Origin: a virus
Reading direction: 5' to 3' (one strand)
Virus record (IMG/VR): IMGVR_UViG_3300044726_000238
Span: 1 to 23,626 of that record
DNA: 23,626 bases
Positions within the stretch are counted from its first letter, which is position 1. The number at the start of each line of letters is the position of its first letter. Both the position numbers and the translations under genes were made by a program. Positions 6,471 to 13,504 of the stretch are shown piece after piece. The notes beneath the pieces are model-generated. The model was not told the origin of the DNA, searched no databases, and worked only from the letters and a program-made list of their open reading frames with translations.

Positions 6471-7061
6471 ATGAGTCAAGGAATCGACCTCGTGAACGCC
6501 GGGCTGGATTACTACTTCCAGCACCAGCGCACCAACCTCGGCAAGCGCCGAATCAAGATCGTCCGCACGATCAGCCGCACCACTTTGGGGCGATGCATCG
6601 CCTTCGCTGTCGGAGAGGAGTACAGCGACGGCCAGGTCAGCAACTGGCTGCAGGAGTACCGCTACGCACAGAAGGACAAGACGATGCTCTACCGCATCGC
6701 CGCCCGTGGGTACGGACGCAACGCCCGCTGGTACGTCCTCGCCGGGCCGAAGCTGGACAACCTCGACGGAGAGGGTGTCGTCATGGCTCACGCCGAGTGG
6801 ATCATCTCGGACGCCTCGAACCGGGTCGTCAGTGACGTCCTCCACGAGATCCTCCCCGCCACCGATCGGTACTCGGGCCTGCAGGACCGCATCGATGCAA
6901 CGGTCAAGAAGATCAACCACGCCCTCGACGGCATGCTCGCCGACGTCCGTGCGGACAAGAAGTGGTGGGAGAAGATGAACAAGCGGACCATCGACCTCAT
7001 CGCCGCTCTCACACCCGAGCAGGAGGCGCTCGTCGCCGACCTCGTCACCGACGAGGAGTAG
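6471..7061 (+). CDS. Hypothetical protein, second gene of the rightward cassette (196 aa)
   Basis: The ATG at 6471 follows AGGAGA at eight bases. The N-terminal 70 residues are basic and include a possible helix-turn-helix (E-E-Y-S-D-G-Q-V-S-N-W-L-Q-E-Y-R at about 49-64). Residues 70-140 are mixed, with A-R-G-Y-G-R-N-A-R-W-Y-V-L in the middle. The last 60 residues are helical (K-K-W-W-E-K-M-N-K-R-T-I-D-L, then an acidic end). It has no signal peptide. As with the gene before it, placement against the late block and a good Shine-Dalgarno site suggest early or regulatory expression. I do not recognise the family; DNA binding is a guess. Confidence 0.68.
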   Translation: MSQGIDLVNAGLDYYFQHQRTNLGKRRIKIVRTISRTTLGRCIAFAVGEEYSDGQVSNWLQEYRYAQKDKTMLYRIAARGYGRNARWYVLAGPKLDNLDGEGVVMAHAEWIISDASNRVVSDVLHEILPATDRYSGLQDRIDATVKKINHALDGMLADVRADKKWWEKMNKRTIDLIAALTPEQEALVADLVTDEE

Positions 7062-7074
7062 AGGCCCGTACGAA

Positions 7075-7102
7075 GCAGAGCGCCCCCGAAGGGGCGCTCT
7101 GC
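7075..7102. terminator. Bidirectional terminator between convergent genes
   Basis: Perfect 12-bp arms at 7075-7086 and 7091-7102 with a four-base CGAA loop. It lies in the 66-base gap between the rightward 196-aa gene and the leftward capsid gene, so it can stop transcription from both sides. Confidence 0.8.
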
Positions 7103-7127
7103 CATCGACCCCCGAGGGAGGAGGGGT

Positions 7128-8255
7128 TCAGTTGGTGAGGACTCGGACCACGGCCTGCGGCGTGATGGAGCCCCAGCCCCAAATGGCGTACCAGGCGAGG
7201 GCGTGCTCACGGCCGAAGTCGAGAACGCCGCCGTCACGCAGCTCGACGGGGAGCGACACGGCGTGCCCGAAGGCGTTGTCGCCGATCATCAGACCCTCGT
7301 AGTAGTTGTTCCCTGCCCCAGCGGGGAGGTACTTGACCTGCGTGGTCTCGATGAACACAACGTCGTTGATGCGCCCGATCTCGCCGAGCATGAAGTTGCC
7401 CGGTGCGGCGTACTTCGTGACCTCGATCCACTCGGGAGAGTCACGCAACCGGCGGGCCTGAGCCGGGTGCACGAAGAGCACGTACGTCTCGCCGAGCCGG
7501 GGGATGTTGAGGCTGGCGAGCGCCTGCACAGCGTCCTTCACGGTATGAGGCGTGAGGTAGTACTTGTTGGTGGCAGCGACGGCGCCGGTCACGGCGGCGG
7601 CGTTGGCCGCCTTGGTGCCGGGCTCGTAGATGTTGGTCGAGGCGCCCTGCCACGGGGCGGCGTCGTCGTAGCCGTAGACCTCGGACCCCGGCGACGCCAT
7701 CAGCTGGTTGCGGGCCTGGTAGTCCATGCTCTGCGCCATGTGGCGCCCGAGCAGACGAGAGGCCGACGCCATCACGTCATCGAAGCTGGCGTGGAGCAGC
7801 AGCTCCGAGACCGCCACGGCCGTGCCCTGCTCGGCAACGATGATGCGGAACTGGAACGCCGACAGCGCACGGGTCGACATGCGCACGCCTTCGGTGAGGG
7901 TTGCGCCCTGGTTCTCATCGACGTCGAGATTGTTGTATTTGAGAAAGTTCACCGTGAGGCCGGGAGTGACGCCCAGCTCGGTCTTCTTCACGGCGAACTG
8001 CTCGAACCGCAGGATGGGCATCGCCTGGAACAGGATCTCCCGGGACCAGACCGTCTGGATCGCCGGGGTCATCGTCGTGGAGCCGGTGATCGCCGTCCCC
8101 TGCGGATAGCCCTGGGTCACGAGACCAGACGGCGCTGGCGGCGCCTGCACACCGAGGAAGGCACCACCAACCGGCACGGCGGCCGGGTTGGAACCACCGG
8201 ACACGCCCGAGTACAGGTTGCCAGTACCCGAGATGCCACCTGAGATATCGGGCAT
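7128..8255 (-). CDS. Major capsid protein, N4-gp56-like HK97 fold (375 aa)
   Basis: The protein matches the N4-gp56 family of HK97-fold capsid proteins in length and in several blocks: R-E-I-L-F-Q-A-M-P-I-L-R-F-E-Q-F-A near 72-88, then L-T-E-G-V with A-L-S-A-F-Q-F-R-I near 119-138, E-Q-G-T-A-V-A-V-S-E near 141-150, and L-F-V-H-P-A-Q-A-R-R-L near 260-270. The first 60 residues are rich in G, P, S and V and probably form the N-arm. It builds the icosahedral shell. AGGAG is six bases before the ATG. It follows portal and scaffold in the usual head-gene order and is followed by a bidirectional terminator, so it ends one transcription unit. Confidence 0.87.
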   Translation of the reverse strand: MPDISGGISGTGNLYSGVSGGSNPAAVPVGGAFLGVQAPPAPSGLVTQGYPQGTAITGSTTMTPAIQTVWSREILFQAMPILRFEQFAVKKTELGVTPGLTVNFLKYNNLDVDENQGATLTEGVRMSTRALSAFQFRIIVAEQGTAVAVSELLLHASFDDVMASASRLLGRHMAQSMDYQARNQLMASPGSEVYGYDDAAPWQGASTNIYEPGTKAANAAAVTGAVAATNKYYLTPHTVKDAVQALASLNIPRLGETYVLFVHPAQARRLRDSPEWIEVTKYAAPGNFMLGEIGRINDVVFIETTQVKYLPAGAGNNYYEGLMIGDNAFGHAVSLPVELRDGGVLDFGREHALAWYAIWGWGSITPQAVVRVLTN

Positions 8256-8271
8256 GAGTTACTCCTTGAAG

Positions 8272-8328
8272 GTCGGAAGATCAAGCCAGTGCTGACCTAC
8301 AACAGACAGTAGTTCGGCCTCTTCCGAC
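8272..8328 (-). promoter_or_regulatory. Long-range inverted repeat in the scaffold-capsid gap
   Basis: Nine-base perfect arms (8272-8280 and 8320-8328) enclose 39 bases and almost fill the 84-base gap before the capsid gene. In the leftward mRNA this would form a large stem just upstream of the capsid Shine-Dalgarno site. A role in RNA processing, stability or partial termination is plausible but not shown. Confidence 0.4.
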
Positions 8329-8339
8329 GACGGGAGCTA

Positions 8340-9194
8340 TCAGCCTTGGTTGGCTCGGAACGAATTGCCCGCCGAGCGCAGTAGCTGCGGGCGCAGCCGT
8401 GCGTACTCGGCGTCGCTCAACGCAGCGATCTGTTGGGCGCTCAACGTCTGCTGCGATCCCTGCTGCTCCATCGGGCCGGTCGACGGTGACGTCGGCGCAA
8501 CGCCGGGAGCCTGCTGGCGGTACTGCTGCTGGTACGCCTGGAACTCGCCAATGATGCTGCTGGATGTCTGCGCCGCACGAGCTATCGACTCCTCGATCTC
8601 CTGCTCGGTGGTGCCGGTGATGTACGGGTGGAGGTGGGGCATCACCGCCTGGGCGATCTCGGGCTCGGCGAGCCGGTTGGCCTTGTACTGCTCCAGCGCC
8701 TGGAAGTGACGCTCCCGTTCAAGCAGCGCCTCGCTGGTGGCGGCACGCTCCTGTAGCTCTTGGAACTGCTGCTGCATCTCGGCACGCACCTGGCCAACCA
8801 GCTCGGTGGCCGACATGTTGCTCTCGGCGGCGACACGCTCGGCATCGAGGCGGGCCTGTTCGGCGGCAGCGGCCTCGGCCTCGGCGGCCTCACGAGCGGT
8901 ACGGGCCGCATCGATCTCGGTCTGCATGGCGGCCATCCGCTGCTGCATCTCGGTCAACGTCTCGCCCTGAGGAGCGACGGCGGCCGCAGCGGCGGCGGCA
9001 GCCTGCTGCTGCACCAGCTGCAGCTCCGCTGCCGACAGACCGCCGCCACCCGACGGCTGCTGGATCGGCGGTACGTGGGTGGCGGGCTGCACACCCTGGA
9101 GGAAGCCGTTGCCGGTGTTCCCCGTGGTGTTGGACTGGACCGTTCCCTGGTTCCCACCTGGCTGATCGGGGTTGATGGAGATGGTGTCCGACAT
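8340..9194 (-). CDS. Capsid scaffold protein (284 aa)
   Basis: The start is ATG at 9194-9192 (MSDTISINPDQ), chosen over an in-frame start 13 codons upstream because GGAGGG stands about six bases before it. Residues 1-50 are disordered and rich in N, G, Q and P. Residues about 52-175 are low-complexity A/Q/E helix with heptad character, a long coiled coil. The C-terminal 40 residues (around L-S-A-Q-Q-I-A-A-L-S-D-A-E-Y-A-R-L) resemble a capsid-binding helix pair. Such proteins direct capsid assembly and leave or are degraded before DNA packaging. Position between portal and capsid genes is the classic one. No protease motif is seen, so a protease-scaffold fusion is unlikely. Confidence 0.82.
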   Translation of the reverse strand: MSDTISINPDQPGGNQGTVQSNTTGNTGNGFLQGVQPATHVPPIQQPSGGGGLSAAELQLVQQQAAAAAAAAVAPQGETLTEMQQRMAAMQTEIDAARTAREAAEAEAAAAEQARLDAERVAAESNMSATELVGQVRAEMQQQFQELQERAATSEALLERERHFQALEQYKANRLAEPEIAQAVMPHLHPYITGTTEQEIEESIARAAQTSSSIIGEFQAYQQQYRQQAPGVAPTSPSTGPMEQQGSQQTLSAQQIAALSDAEYARLRPQLLRSAGNSFRANQG

Positions 9195-9223
9195 TGATTC
9201 CCTCCGAATGATGTTCGACAACG

Positions 9224-9242
9224 GCGTAGACACTATCTACGC
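9224..9242 (-). promoter_or_regulatory. Small hairpin between portal and scaffold genes
   Basis: Seven-base perfect arms (9224-9230, 9236-9242) with a five-base loop in the 66-base gap after the portal stop. No T-run follows. It could be an RNA-stabilising or attenuating hairpin that lets scaffold and capsid be made in larger amount than portal. Confidence 0.4.
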
Positions 9243-9260
9243 AGGTGGAAGAGGTCGAAC

Positions 9261-10970
9261 CTACTCCGTTGCGCCGACGTTGTTCGGATTGCGGAACTGG
9301 CCCATGCGAGGCATGTAGGCCCGTGTCGTCAGCTCGTTCATCAGGTTCATCGTGTTGGTGTCGAGCATCAGGCCAGGCATGGCGCCAGTGCCACCGGCAT
9401 CAGGTGAACCACCACCGCCGCCGTCACCACTGGCGCCTTCCTGCCCGGTCGCAGCAACCTCTGCTCCGCCGGGGACCATGCCCGTGAGCGCAACGATGGC
9501 GGACTGGATGGCGCTGTTCTGCAGCTGCAGGGCGCCCTGGTCCTTGGAGTCTTCGAGGATCTCGGCGAAGATCTCGGCCAGCTTCTCGTCGGGGAACTCC
9601 TCACCGAGGTCGGCGAGCGCACCACGCTTGGACTCGATGCCGAGCTGCATCTTCTGTGCGATCTCGTTGAGCTTGACGAGGATGTCGACGGGCAGCGGCT
9701 CGGGCCAGTAGACCGATGTCTCGTAGCTGTTGGGGTCAGCAGGGTCGAGCTGGGTGAGCTGGCCCGGCTTGGGCATCACCTCTTCCATCGGATCGAACAT
9801 CATCGACTGCGGTTCCTTCTGGAACAGCGTCAGGAGCACAAGCTCGTTGACCTGTTGGAAGCCGGTCTCGAAGTTGTTCTTCTTCATGCGGAAGCGCTGC
9901 ATCGTCGGTGCGTACTGGATGGCGAGCGCCACGCCCGACGTGTTGCTGATCGGCTGCACCTGACCGAGCGCCTGCTCGGGTACGCCGGTCATCTCGTGCA
10001 TCCCTCGCTTGACGACCTCCATGTAGCCGAGCACGCCATCTAGTTCGTGGATGGACTGCAACGTTTCGACCTTGGCGTCCTTTGGCAGGAACCACGTCTT
10101 CTTGGCGCCCTTCTCCAGCTGCGGCACCTTGGCGCCAGTGATGACGGTGATCGGCGCAGCGTGGTAGTTGACGATGTCGGAGACCTCCATCGCCTTCTCG
10201 TTGTACTCACGGTTGAGCGGGATGATGTCGCCGATGTCGGACAGCCCCCACGGGCTGCCGCTGACTTGGATGTTGGCGATGTAGACGATCGGGATCACGC
10301 CGAGCGGGTTGGGCCGAGCACTGATCAGCTCATCGTTGACGTACTCCTCGATGCCGCTGTCGGTGATCCGCTCGACGTAGGTGTTGACGATGCGGGTGCC
10401 GGTCTGGTCGGTCGAGAAGAAGCGGTACTTCAACTTGAACGAGAGAAGTCGTTGGCGATCGTGCTCGTGCCACTGCGGGAAGCAGTTGGCCGGGTTCAGG
10501 GGGAGGATCCGAACCCGGCCAGGGTGCAGCCGACCGGCCGGGTCGACGTAGGGATCCTCGTAAGCCACCTTGATGAAGAGGTCTCCGGTGACGCTGGCGA
10601 TCTGCCCCATCTCCCACAGCAGCGACGCCTTGCGGTTGTCCTGCTCCCACACCCGCTTCAAGATCGACGGCACGATCGCTGACGTTGCCGGTGGCGACTG
10701 GAACGTGACACCTCGACCAAAGGTGAAGTTCGTGAGGTAGTCGCTCAGTGCCCGTACGTAGTTGAAGGTGAACTGCGGCTCGCCGACCTCACGGCGGTAC
10801 GCCCAGTGGTGACCGAGGTAGTGCGCCCAGTAGAGCGAGTACCTGCTGAGGCGGATGCCGTGGACCTCCATCTCCTCGTTGCTGAGGTCGACCAAGCCCA
10901 GCGGGCTGATCTGGATGGCGAGGTCCGACGTGCCCGCCCGGTAGCTCGGCGGGTAGAAGGCGATGCTCAC
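9261..10970 (-). CDS. Portal protein (569 aa)
   Basis: Length, position and blocks fit an SPP1 gp6-like portal: an N-terminal part with F-N-Y-V-R-A-L-S-D-Y-L-T-N-F-T-F-G near 69-85, a wing-type region with L-L-W-E-M-G-Q-I-A-S-V-T-G-D-L-F-I-K-V near 117-135, W-G-L-S-D-I-G-D-I-I-P-L-N-R-E-Y-N near 243-260, and M-H-E-M-T-G-V-P-E-Q-A-L-G near 328-340. The C-terminal 90 residues are rich in G, A and D and probably disordered. Twelve copies would form the vertex channel for packaging and ejection. The start is GTG at 10970, overlapping the stop of the ADP-ribosyltransferase-like gene as GTGA, so portal translation is coupled to an effector-like gene. Confidence 0.88.
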   Translation of the reverse strand: MSIAFYPPSYRAGTSDLAIQISPLGLVDLSNEEMEVHGIRLSRYSLYWAHYLGHHWAYRREVGEPQFTFNYVRALSDYLTNFTFGRGVTFQSPPATSAIVPSILKRVWEQDNRKASLLWEMGQIASVTGDLFIKVAYEDPYVDPAGRLHPGRVRILPLNPANCFPQWHEHDRQRLLSFKLKYRFFSTDQTGTRIVNTYVERITDSGIEEYVNDELISARPNPLGVIPIVYIANIQVSGSPWGLSDIGDIIPLNREYNEKAMEVSDIVNYHAAPITVITGAKVPQLEKGAKKTWFLPKDAKVETLQSIHELDGVLGYMEVVKRGMHEMTGVPEQALGQVQPISNTSGVALAIQYAPTMQRFRMKKNNFETGFQQVNELVLLTLFQKEPQSMMFDPMEEVMPKPGQLTQLDPADPNSYETSVYWPEPLPVDILVKLNEIAQKMQLGIESKRGALADLGEEFPDEKLAEIFAEILEDSKDQGALQLQNSAIQSAIVALTGMVPGGAEVAATGQEGASGDGGGGGSPDAGGTGAMPGLMLDTNTMNLMNELTTRAYMPRMGQFRNPNNVGATE

Positions 10971-11281
10971 GGACCAACCCTACGTAGTACACGGAACCCA
11001 ACGGGGTCTGCGGCGACGTTGGCTCTGCCCCACACGTCGACCGGCTTGCTCATGTGCTCGACGGCGAAGACGTGCTCGGTGGCTGGGTCGTCGGGGTTAC
11101 GGCGGTTGTGCCGACGCACCTTGGCCCGTGCGATCTGGCTGGCCTCGTCCATCCGTGGCGTCGCCCACGCCGTCGGGAACTCGGTGTGCTCGGTGTCGGT
11201 GGGGTTGATGATGTCGCCCGGCTCGAACGGGTGAGCGGTGCCATGGAACAGCTCACGGTTGAGGTGCTCAACAGCGGTCAT
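10967..11281 (-). CDS. ADP-ribosyltransferase-like protein, Arr-type, with DH tag (104 aa)
   Basis: The ATG at 11281-11279 overlaps the upstream stop as ATGA and gives MTAVEHLNRELFHGTAHPFE, joining the DH-type tag directly to the H-G-T strand (L-F-H-G-T at 11-15) of the Arr-type ADP-ribosyltransferase fold. P-G-D-I-I at 21-25, F-P-T-A-W-A-T with D-E-A-S-Q-I-A at 35-51, V-F-A-V-E near 71-75 and F-R-V-L-R-R-V-G at the end follow the order of the rifampin ADP-ribosyltransferase blocks. It is shorter than Arr (about 140 aa). It is translationally coupled to the portal gene. NAD+ use is inferred from the fold; the target is unknown, and antibiotic modification is not implied by context. Confidence 0.75.
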   Translation of the reverse strand: MTAVEHLNRELFHGTAHPFEPGDIINPTDTEHTEFPTAWATPRMDEASQIARAKVRRHNRRNPDDPATEHVFAVEHMSKPVDVWGRANVAADPVGFRVLRRVGP

Positions 11282-12357
11282 CTCTTCGGCTTCAAGATGA
11301 AGTTGTTGGCCGGGCGGTGCGTGAGGTGCTTCCAGTCCTCGTCCGAGATCTCGGGCGGCTGCTCCTTCTCGAACAGCGTCGGCTGGCGCCACTGCTCGCC
11401 GAGGTGCTTCTGCGCACCCATCGCCTCGGCCAACGGCTGACCGCTGGCCCGCTCGAAGTTCTCGCCGAACGAAGGACGCTTGTGCATGCCCTTGTAGGCG
11501 GCGACGTCAGCGTAGGTGGAAGGGTCGTTGCGCCGGAACACCGTGTGCTTGGCGGAGTAGCCCTCGGCGAACCCCTCCACCGCCGGGAGGTCGTGACGAG
11601 ACAGGGTGACGAACCGCCGCCGGTCGGCCTCGAAGTCGACGTTGTGCCCGAACTCGTGGAGCACGGTGTGCTCGATCGAAGCTCGTGTGCGCTCGGGGCC
11701 GCCGCCAGGGTGGAGCTTGATCTCACGAGCGAGCGGCGGGCCTTCCAGCGAGGAGAACTTGGTGCGGTGCTGCCCGGCGGCCCTCGCCATCGGCTGCACC
11801 TTGATGTCGGGCGTGGCGCCGACGATGTCCTCCAGCGGCGCCGTCGAGCGGGCGAGGATGTCGACCACGGCGGCACGGGTCGCCGCTACTTGGTTCTTGC
11901 GCTTACCACCGACCTGACCGATCGCCGGATACACGCCGCCTGTGACGGTTCCCTCGAAGGGCACGGCCTTGCTACCGCCGGGGTACGAGAACGACGACGA
12001 GACGCCGACCTTGGGGATCGCAGCGGCGATGGCGTCACGTCGCTCGGGGGAGTAGCCGTGCGCAGCCCAGCGGTGCTCAGGCGAGGGCTTCATCGCTCGG
12101 GGATCCCACAGCGTGCCTTGGCTCGCCCGCCCCGGTCGCAACGGCTTGGGGTTCATCGGCGGGAGGTCAACGAGGTTGACGCCCATCCGTACGGCGTGCT
12201 CCTGGGCCCGGTTGACGGTGTGCAGGTGGGCGTCGACAGCGGAGTCCGTGTCGCCCGGTGCAGCAGCGGCCGAAGTCAGGTCACGCACACGGTCGACACG
12301 CTCACGAGCTACCCGGATCTCTCCAGCTGCTCCCGGTGGCTCGGCCACCTTGGGCAT
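11278..12357 (-). CDS. Zincin-type metallopeptidase-like protein (359 aa)
   Basis: Residues 233-241 read L-H-E-F-G-H-N-V-D, the HExxH zinc motif (H234, E235, H238), and V-E-G-F-A-E-G-Y at 260-267 offers E261 or E265 as third ligand, which fits a gluzincin-like layout. The N-terminal 220 residues are unlike known peptidase prodomains that I can name; they include a helical segment (1-60) and Q-G-T-L-W-D-P near 80-86. The C-terminus has Q-P-T-L-F-E-K-E. Unlike the other metallopeptidase-like protein (14134-15402) it lacks the DH tag at its N-terminus. ATGA overlaps couple it on both sides. It may cut a virion, host envelope or host intracellular protein; substrate unknown. Confidence 0.75.
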   Translation of the reverse strand: MPKVAEPPGAAGEIRVARERVDRVRDLTSAAAAPGDTDSAVDAHLHTVNRAQEHAVRMGVNLVDLPPMNPKPLRPGRASQGTLWDPRAMKPSPEHRWAAHGYSPERRDAIAAAIPKVGVSSSFSYPGGSKAVPFEGTVTGGVYPAIGQVGGKRKNQVAATRAAVVDILARSTAPLEDIVGATPDIKVQPMARAAGQHRTKFSSLEGPPLAREIKLHPGGGPERTRASIEHTVLHEFGHNVDFEADRRRFVTLSRHDLPAVEGFAEGYSAKHTVFRRNDPSTYADVAAYKGMHKRPSFGENFERASGQPLAEAMGAQKHLGEQWRQPTLFEKEQPPEISDEDWKHLTHRPANNFILKPKR

Positions 12358-12821
12358 CAGAGGATTGTGCCTCGGCTACGAGCGTTGGCGATCCCCGACG
12401 CCGTCTGTGGGCCCGGCGTGGCCATCGTCGGATCCCGGTACTCGTAGCTCAGCTTGTCCGGGTGCATCCGGTTCGACTGGCCGTTGCTGTCTTGGTACAG
12501 CGTGTTGGCGGCCGCCACCGAGTCGGTCACCGTGAGCGTCACGTTGGTCGAGGTGCCGGTGCCGTCGGTGTTGGTCGTGCGGACACGACCCTGGCGAACA
12601 CCAGCGCCGAGGTTGACGTTGAACGGCACAGCGGTGCTGATGCCAGCACCGGTCGCACCGACGGTCTTCACGGCGCTGACGGTGTCGAACTGGAAGTCAC
12701 GAGCCGAGGCGACGGGCGTGTGCGTGGCCGTGTCGGCGAGCTGCACCGGGGGAGTGAGGTTGGCCAGCGTCTGCGTCACGGTGTTGGGCGTGATCGTGAG
12801 CGTGGGAGCGGGGGTCGTCAT
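12357..12821 (-). CDS. Hypothetical Thr/Val-rich beta-type protein (154 aa)
   Basis: The first 110 residues are rich in T, V, A and N with an alternating pattern (T-L-T-I-T-P-N-T-V-T-Q-T-L), which suggests an all-beta, immunoglobulin-like or decoration-type domain. The last 45 residues are more polar, with Y-E-Y-R-D-P-T. There is no signal peptide or catalytic motif. The ATG at 12821 lacks a Shine-Dalgarno site but has TACGCT six bases upstream. It overlaps the metallopeptidase-like gene as ATGA. It could be a capsid decoration or head-fibre protein; this is inferred from composition only. Confidence 0.6.
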   Translation of the reverse strand: MTTPAPTLTITPNTVTQTLANLTPPVQLADTATHTPVASARDFQFDTVSAVKTVGATGAGISTAVPFNVNLGAGVRQGRVRTTNTDGTGTSTNVTLTVTDSVAAANTLYQDSNGQSNRMHPDKLSYEYRDPTMATPGPQTASGIANARSRGTIL

Positions 12822-12827
12822 GGCCCC

Positions 12828-12833
12828 AGCGTA
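12828..12833 (-). promoter_or_regulatory. Candidate leaderless -10 hexamer (TACGCT)
   Basis: TACGCT on the minus strand, six bases before the ATG at 12821, in the 39-base gap after the DH-tagged 76-aa gene. The same hexamer with the same spacing precedes the genes starting at 17963 and 19160. Confidence 0.55.
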
Positions 12834-12860
12834 GATCTGGCCCTGCTGGAGGCGGAGCTG

Positions 12861-13091
12861 TCAGCGGGCCCAGGACGGGTAGTGCGCCTCATCCAACTGC
12901 GGCCCCTCGATGTAGGGGTTGCTCGCCCGATGGCGCTCGAAATGGATGCTGTCGGGACCGACAGCTCGCCGTGCGTTGGCGACGGCCTCCTCGAAGCTCT
13001 TGCCCTCGATCGCCGTTCCACGAAGTAGGTGGCCGACGAGAGCGGCATGGGTCAACGCTCTGTCAGGTGACATGTGCTCATGCTTGGCCAT
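12861..13091 (-). CDS. Small DH-tagged protein of unknown function (76 aa)
   Basis: I start at ATG 13091-13089 and not further upstream, because this gives MAKHEHMSPDRALTH, which matches the DH signature (E-H-M-S-P-D-R compared with D-H-L-S-P-D-Q). The upstream in-frame part reads through a hairpin-rich gap and looks non-coding. After the tag come helical residues 13-45 (H-A-A-L-V-G-H-L-L-R-G, E-E-A-V-A-N-A-R-R-A-V) and an H/R/P-rich tail. No enzyme motif is seen. TACGGT lies six bases before the start and there is no clear Shine-Dalgarno site. It could be the bare carrier domain of the tagged family or a degraded member. Confidence 0.6.
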   Translation of the reverse strand: MAKHEHMSPDRALTHAALVGHLLRGTAIEGKSFEEAVANARRAVGPDSIHFERHRASNPYIEGPQLDEAHYPSWAR

Positions 13092-13097
13092 GCGCCA

Positions 13098-13103
13098 ACC
13101 GTA
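13098..13103 (-). promoter_or_regulatory. Candidate leaderless -10 hexamer (TACGGT)
   Basis: TACGGT on the minus strand, six bases before the ATG at 13091. It follows a 413-base stretch with hairpins and little coding signal, where a promoter would be expected. Confidence 0.45.
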
Positions 13104-13185
13104 CTTGCCACGGAGTTGGGGGAGGGTACGTCGCCACGTTGAGAGACTCACGGGCCTCTCGTACTTCTCAGCGGCCGTGATCCGC

Positions 13186-13356
13186 CTACCCGATGCCCTC
13201 GCCCGCCTCTGGATCCAACACAGCCTCCTCCGTTGGTAGCCAACCGAGGTGTCCCGCAGCAACAAGACCCGCCGGAGCGGGGCGGTCACTGCGTCGCATC
13301 CACTGAGGGCGACCACTAGCGAGCGTCTGAGCTTCACCAGCGCTAAGCGAGATCAC
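13186..13356 (-). CDS. Doubtful small protein (56 aa)
   Basis: A GTG at 13356-13354 stands nine bases after GGGAGGG and opens a 56-codon frame ending in TAG. The peptide starts MISLSAGEAQTLASGRPQW and ends in an acidic tail (E-A-G-E-G-I-G). Against it: many codons end in T or A, unlike the neighbouring genes, and no family is recognised. I list it because of the good ribosome site; non-coding DNA is the main alternative. Confidence 0.25.
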   Translation of the reverse strand: MISLSAGEAQTLASGRPQWMRRSDRPAPAGLVAAGHLGWLPTEEAVLDPEAGEGIG

Positions 13357-13383
13357 CGGTACGTACCCTCCCACGAAGTTGGA

Positions 13384-13412
13384 AGGAGCCGGGTCGCCAG
13401 AACCCGGCTCCT
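13384..13412 (-). terminator. Perfect 11-bp hairpin downstream of the 209-aa gene
   Basis: Arms 13384-13394 and 13402-13412 pair perfectly, with a seven-base loop. It lies about 90 bases after the stop of the tagged 209-aa gene in the leftward direction. No T-run follows, but the strength and position fit a terminator for the segment that starts near 16 kb. Confidence 0.6.
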
Positions 13413-13504
13413 ATACGTCGAGCAGATACTCAGGGCGAGGTCTGATTGCCGCAATCCTCTGGCCCTTCTTCGAGATCGACGTTCAAGATCACTGTAGCTC
13501 ACAG

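Larger units (their letters stand above)
13092..13504. other. Hairpin-rich gap with little coding signal (413 bases)
   Basis: This is the longest stretch without a convincing gene. It holds the 11-bp hairpin at 13384-13412, an imperfect hairpin near 13227-13249 with one mismatch, a weak 56-codon frame (13186-13356), and the TACGGT hexamer next to the 76-aa gene. No tRNA cloverleaf was found on either strand by eye. It divides the tagged genes into two transcription segments. A small RNA cannot be excluded. Confidence 0.4.

Noticed and set aside
7203-8243. Rightward frame of 346 codons opposite the capsid gene
   Set aside because: Shadow of the major capsid gene, which has clear family blocks and a ribosome site on the other strand.
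10967-11281. Arr-like protein as a rifampin-resistance gene
   Set aside because: Only the fold blocks are shared; the protein is shorter, carries the DH tag and is coupled to the portal gene. Resistance cannot be inferred.
11317-12447. Rightward frame of 376 codons
   Set aside because: Antisense to the 359-aa zincin-like gene whose HEFGH motif and ATGA couplings are convincing.
13092-13504. tRNA or CRISPR in the hairpin-rich gap
   Set aside because: No cloverleaf with acceptor and T-arm was found on either strand, and there are no regularly spaced repeats.
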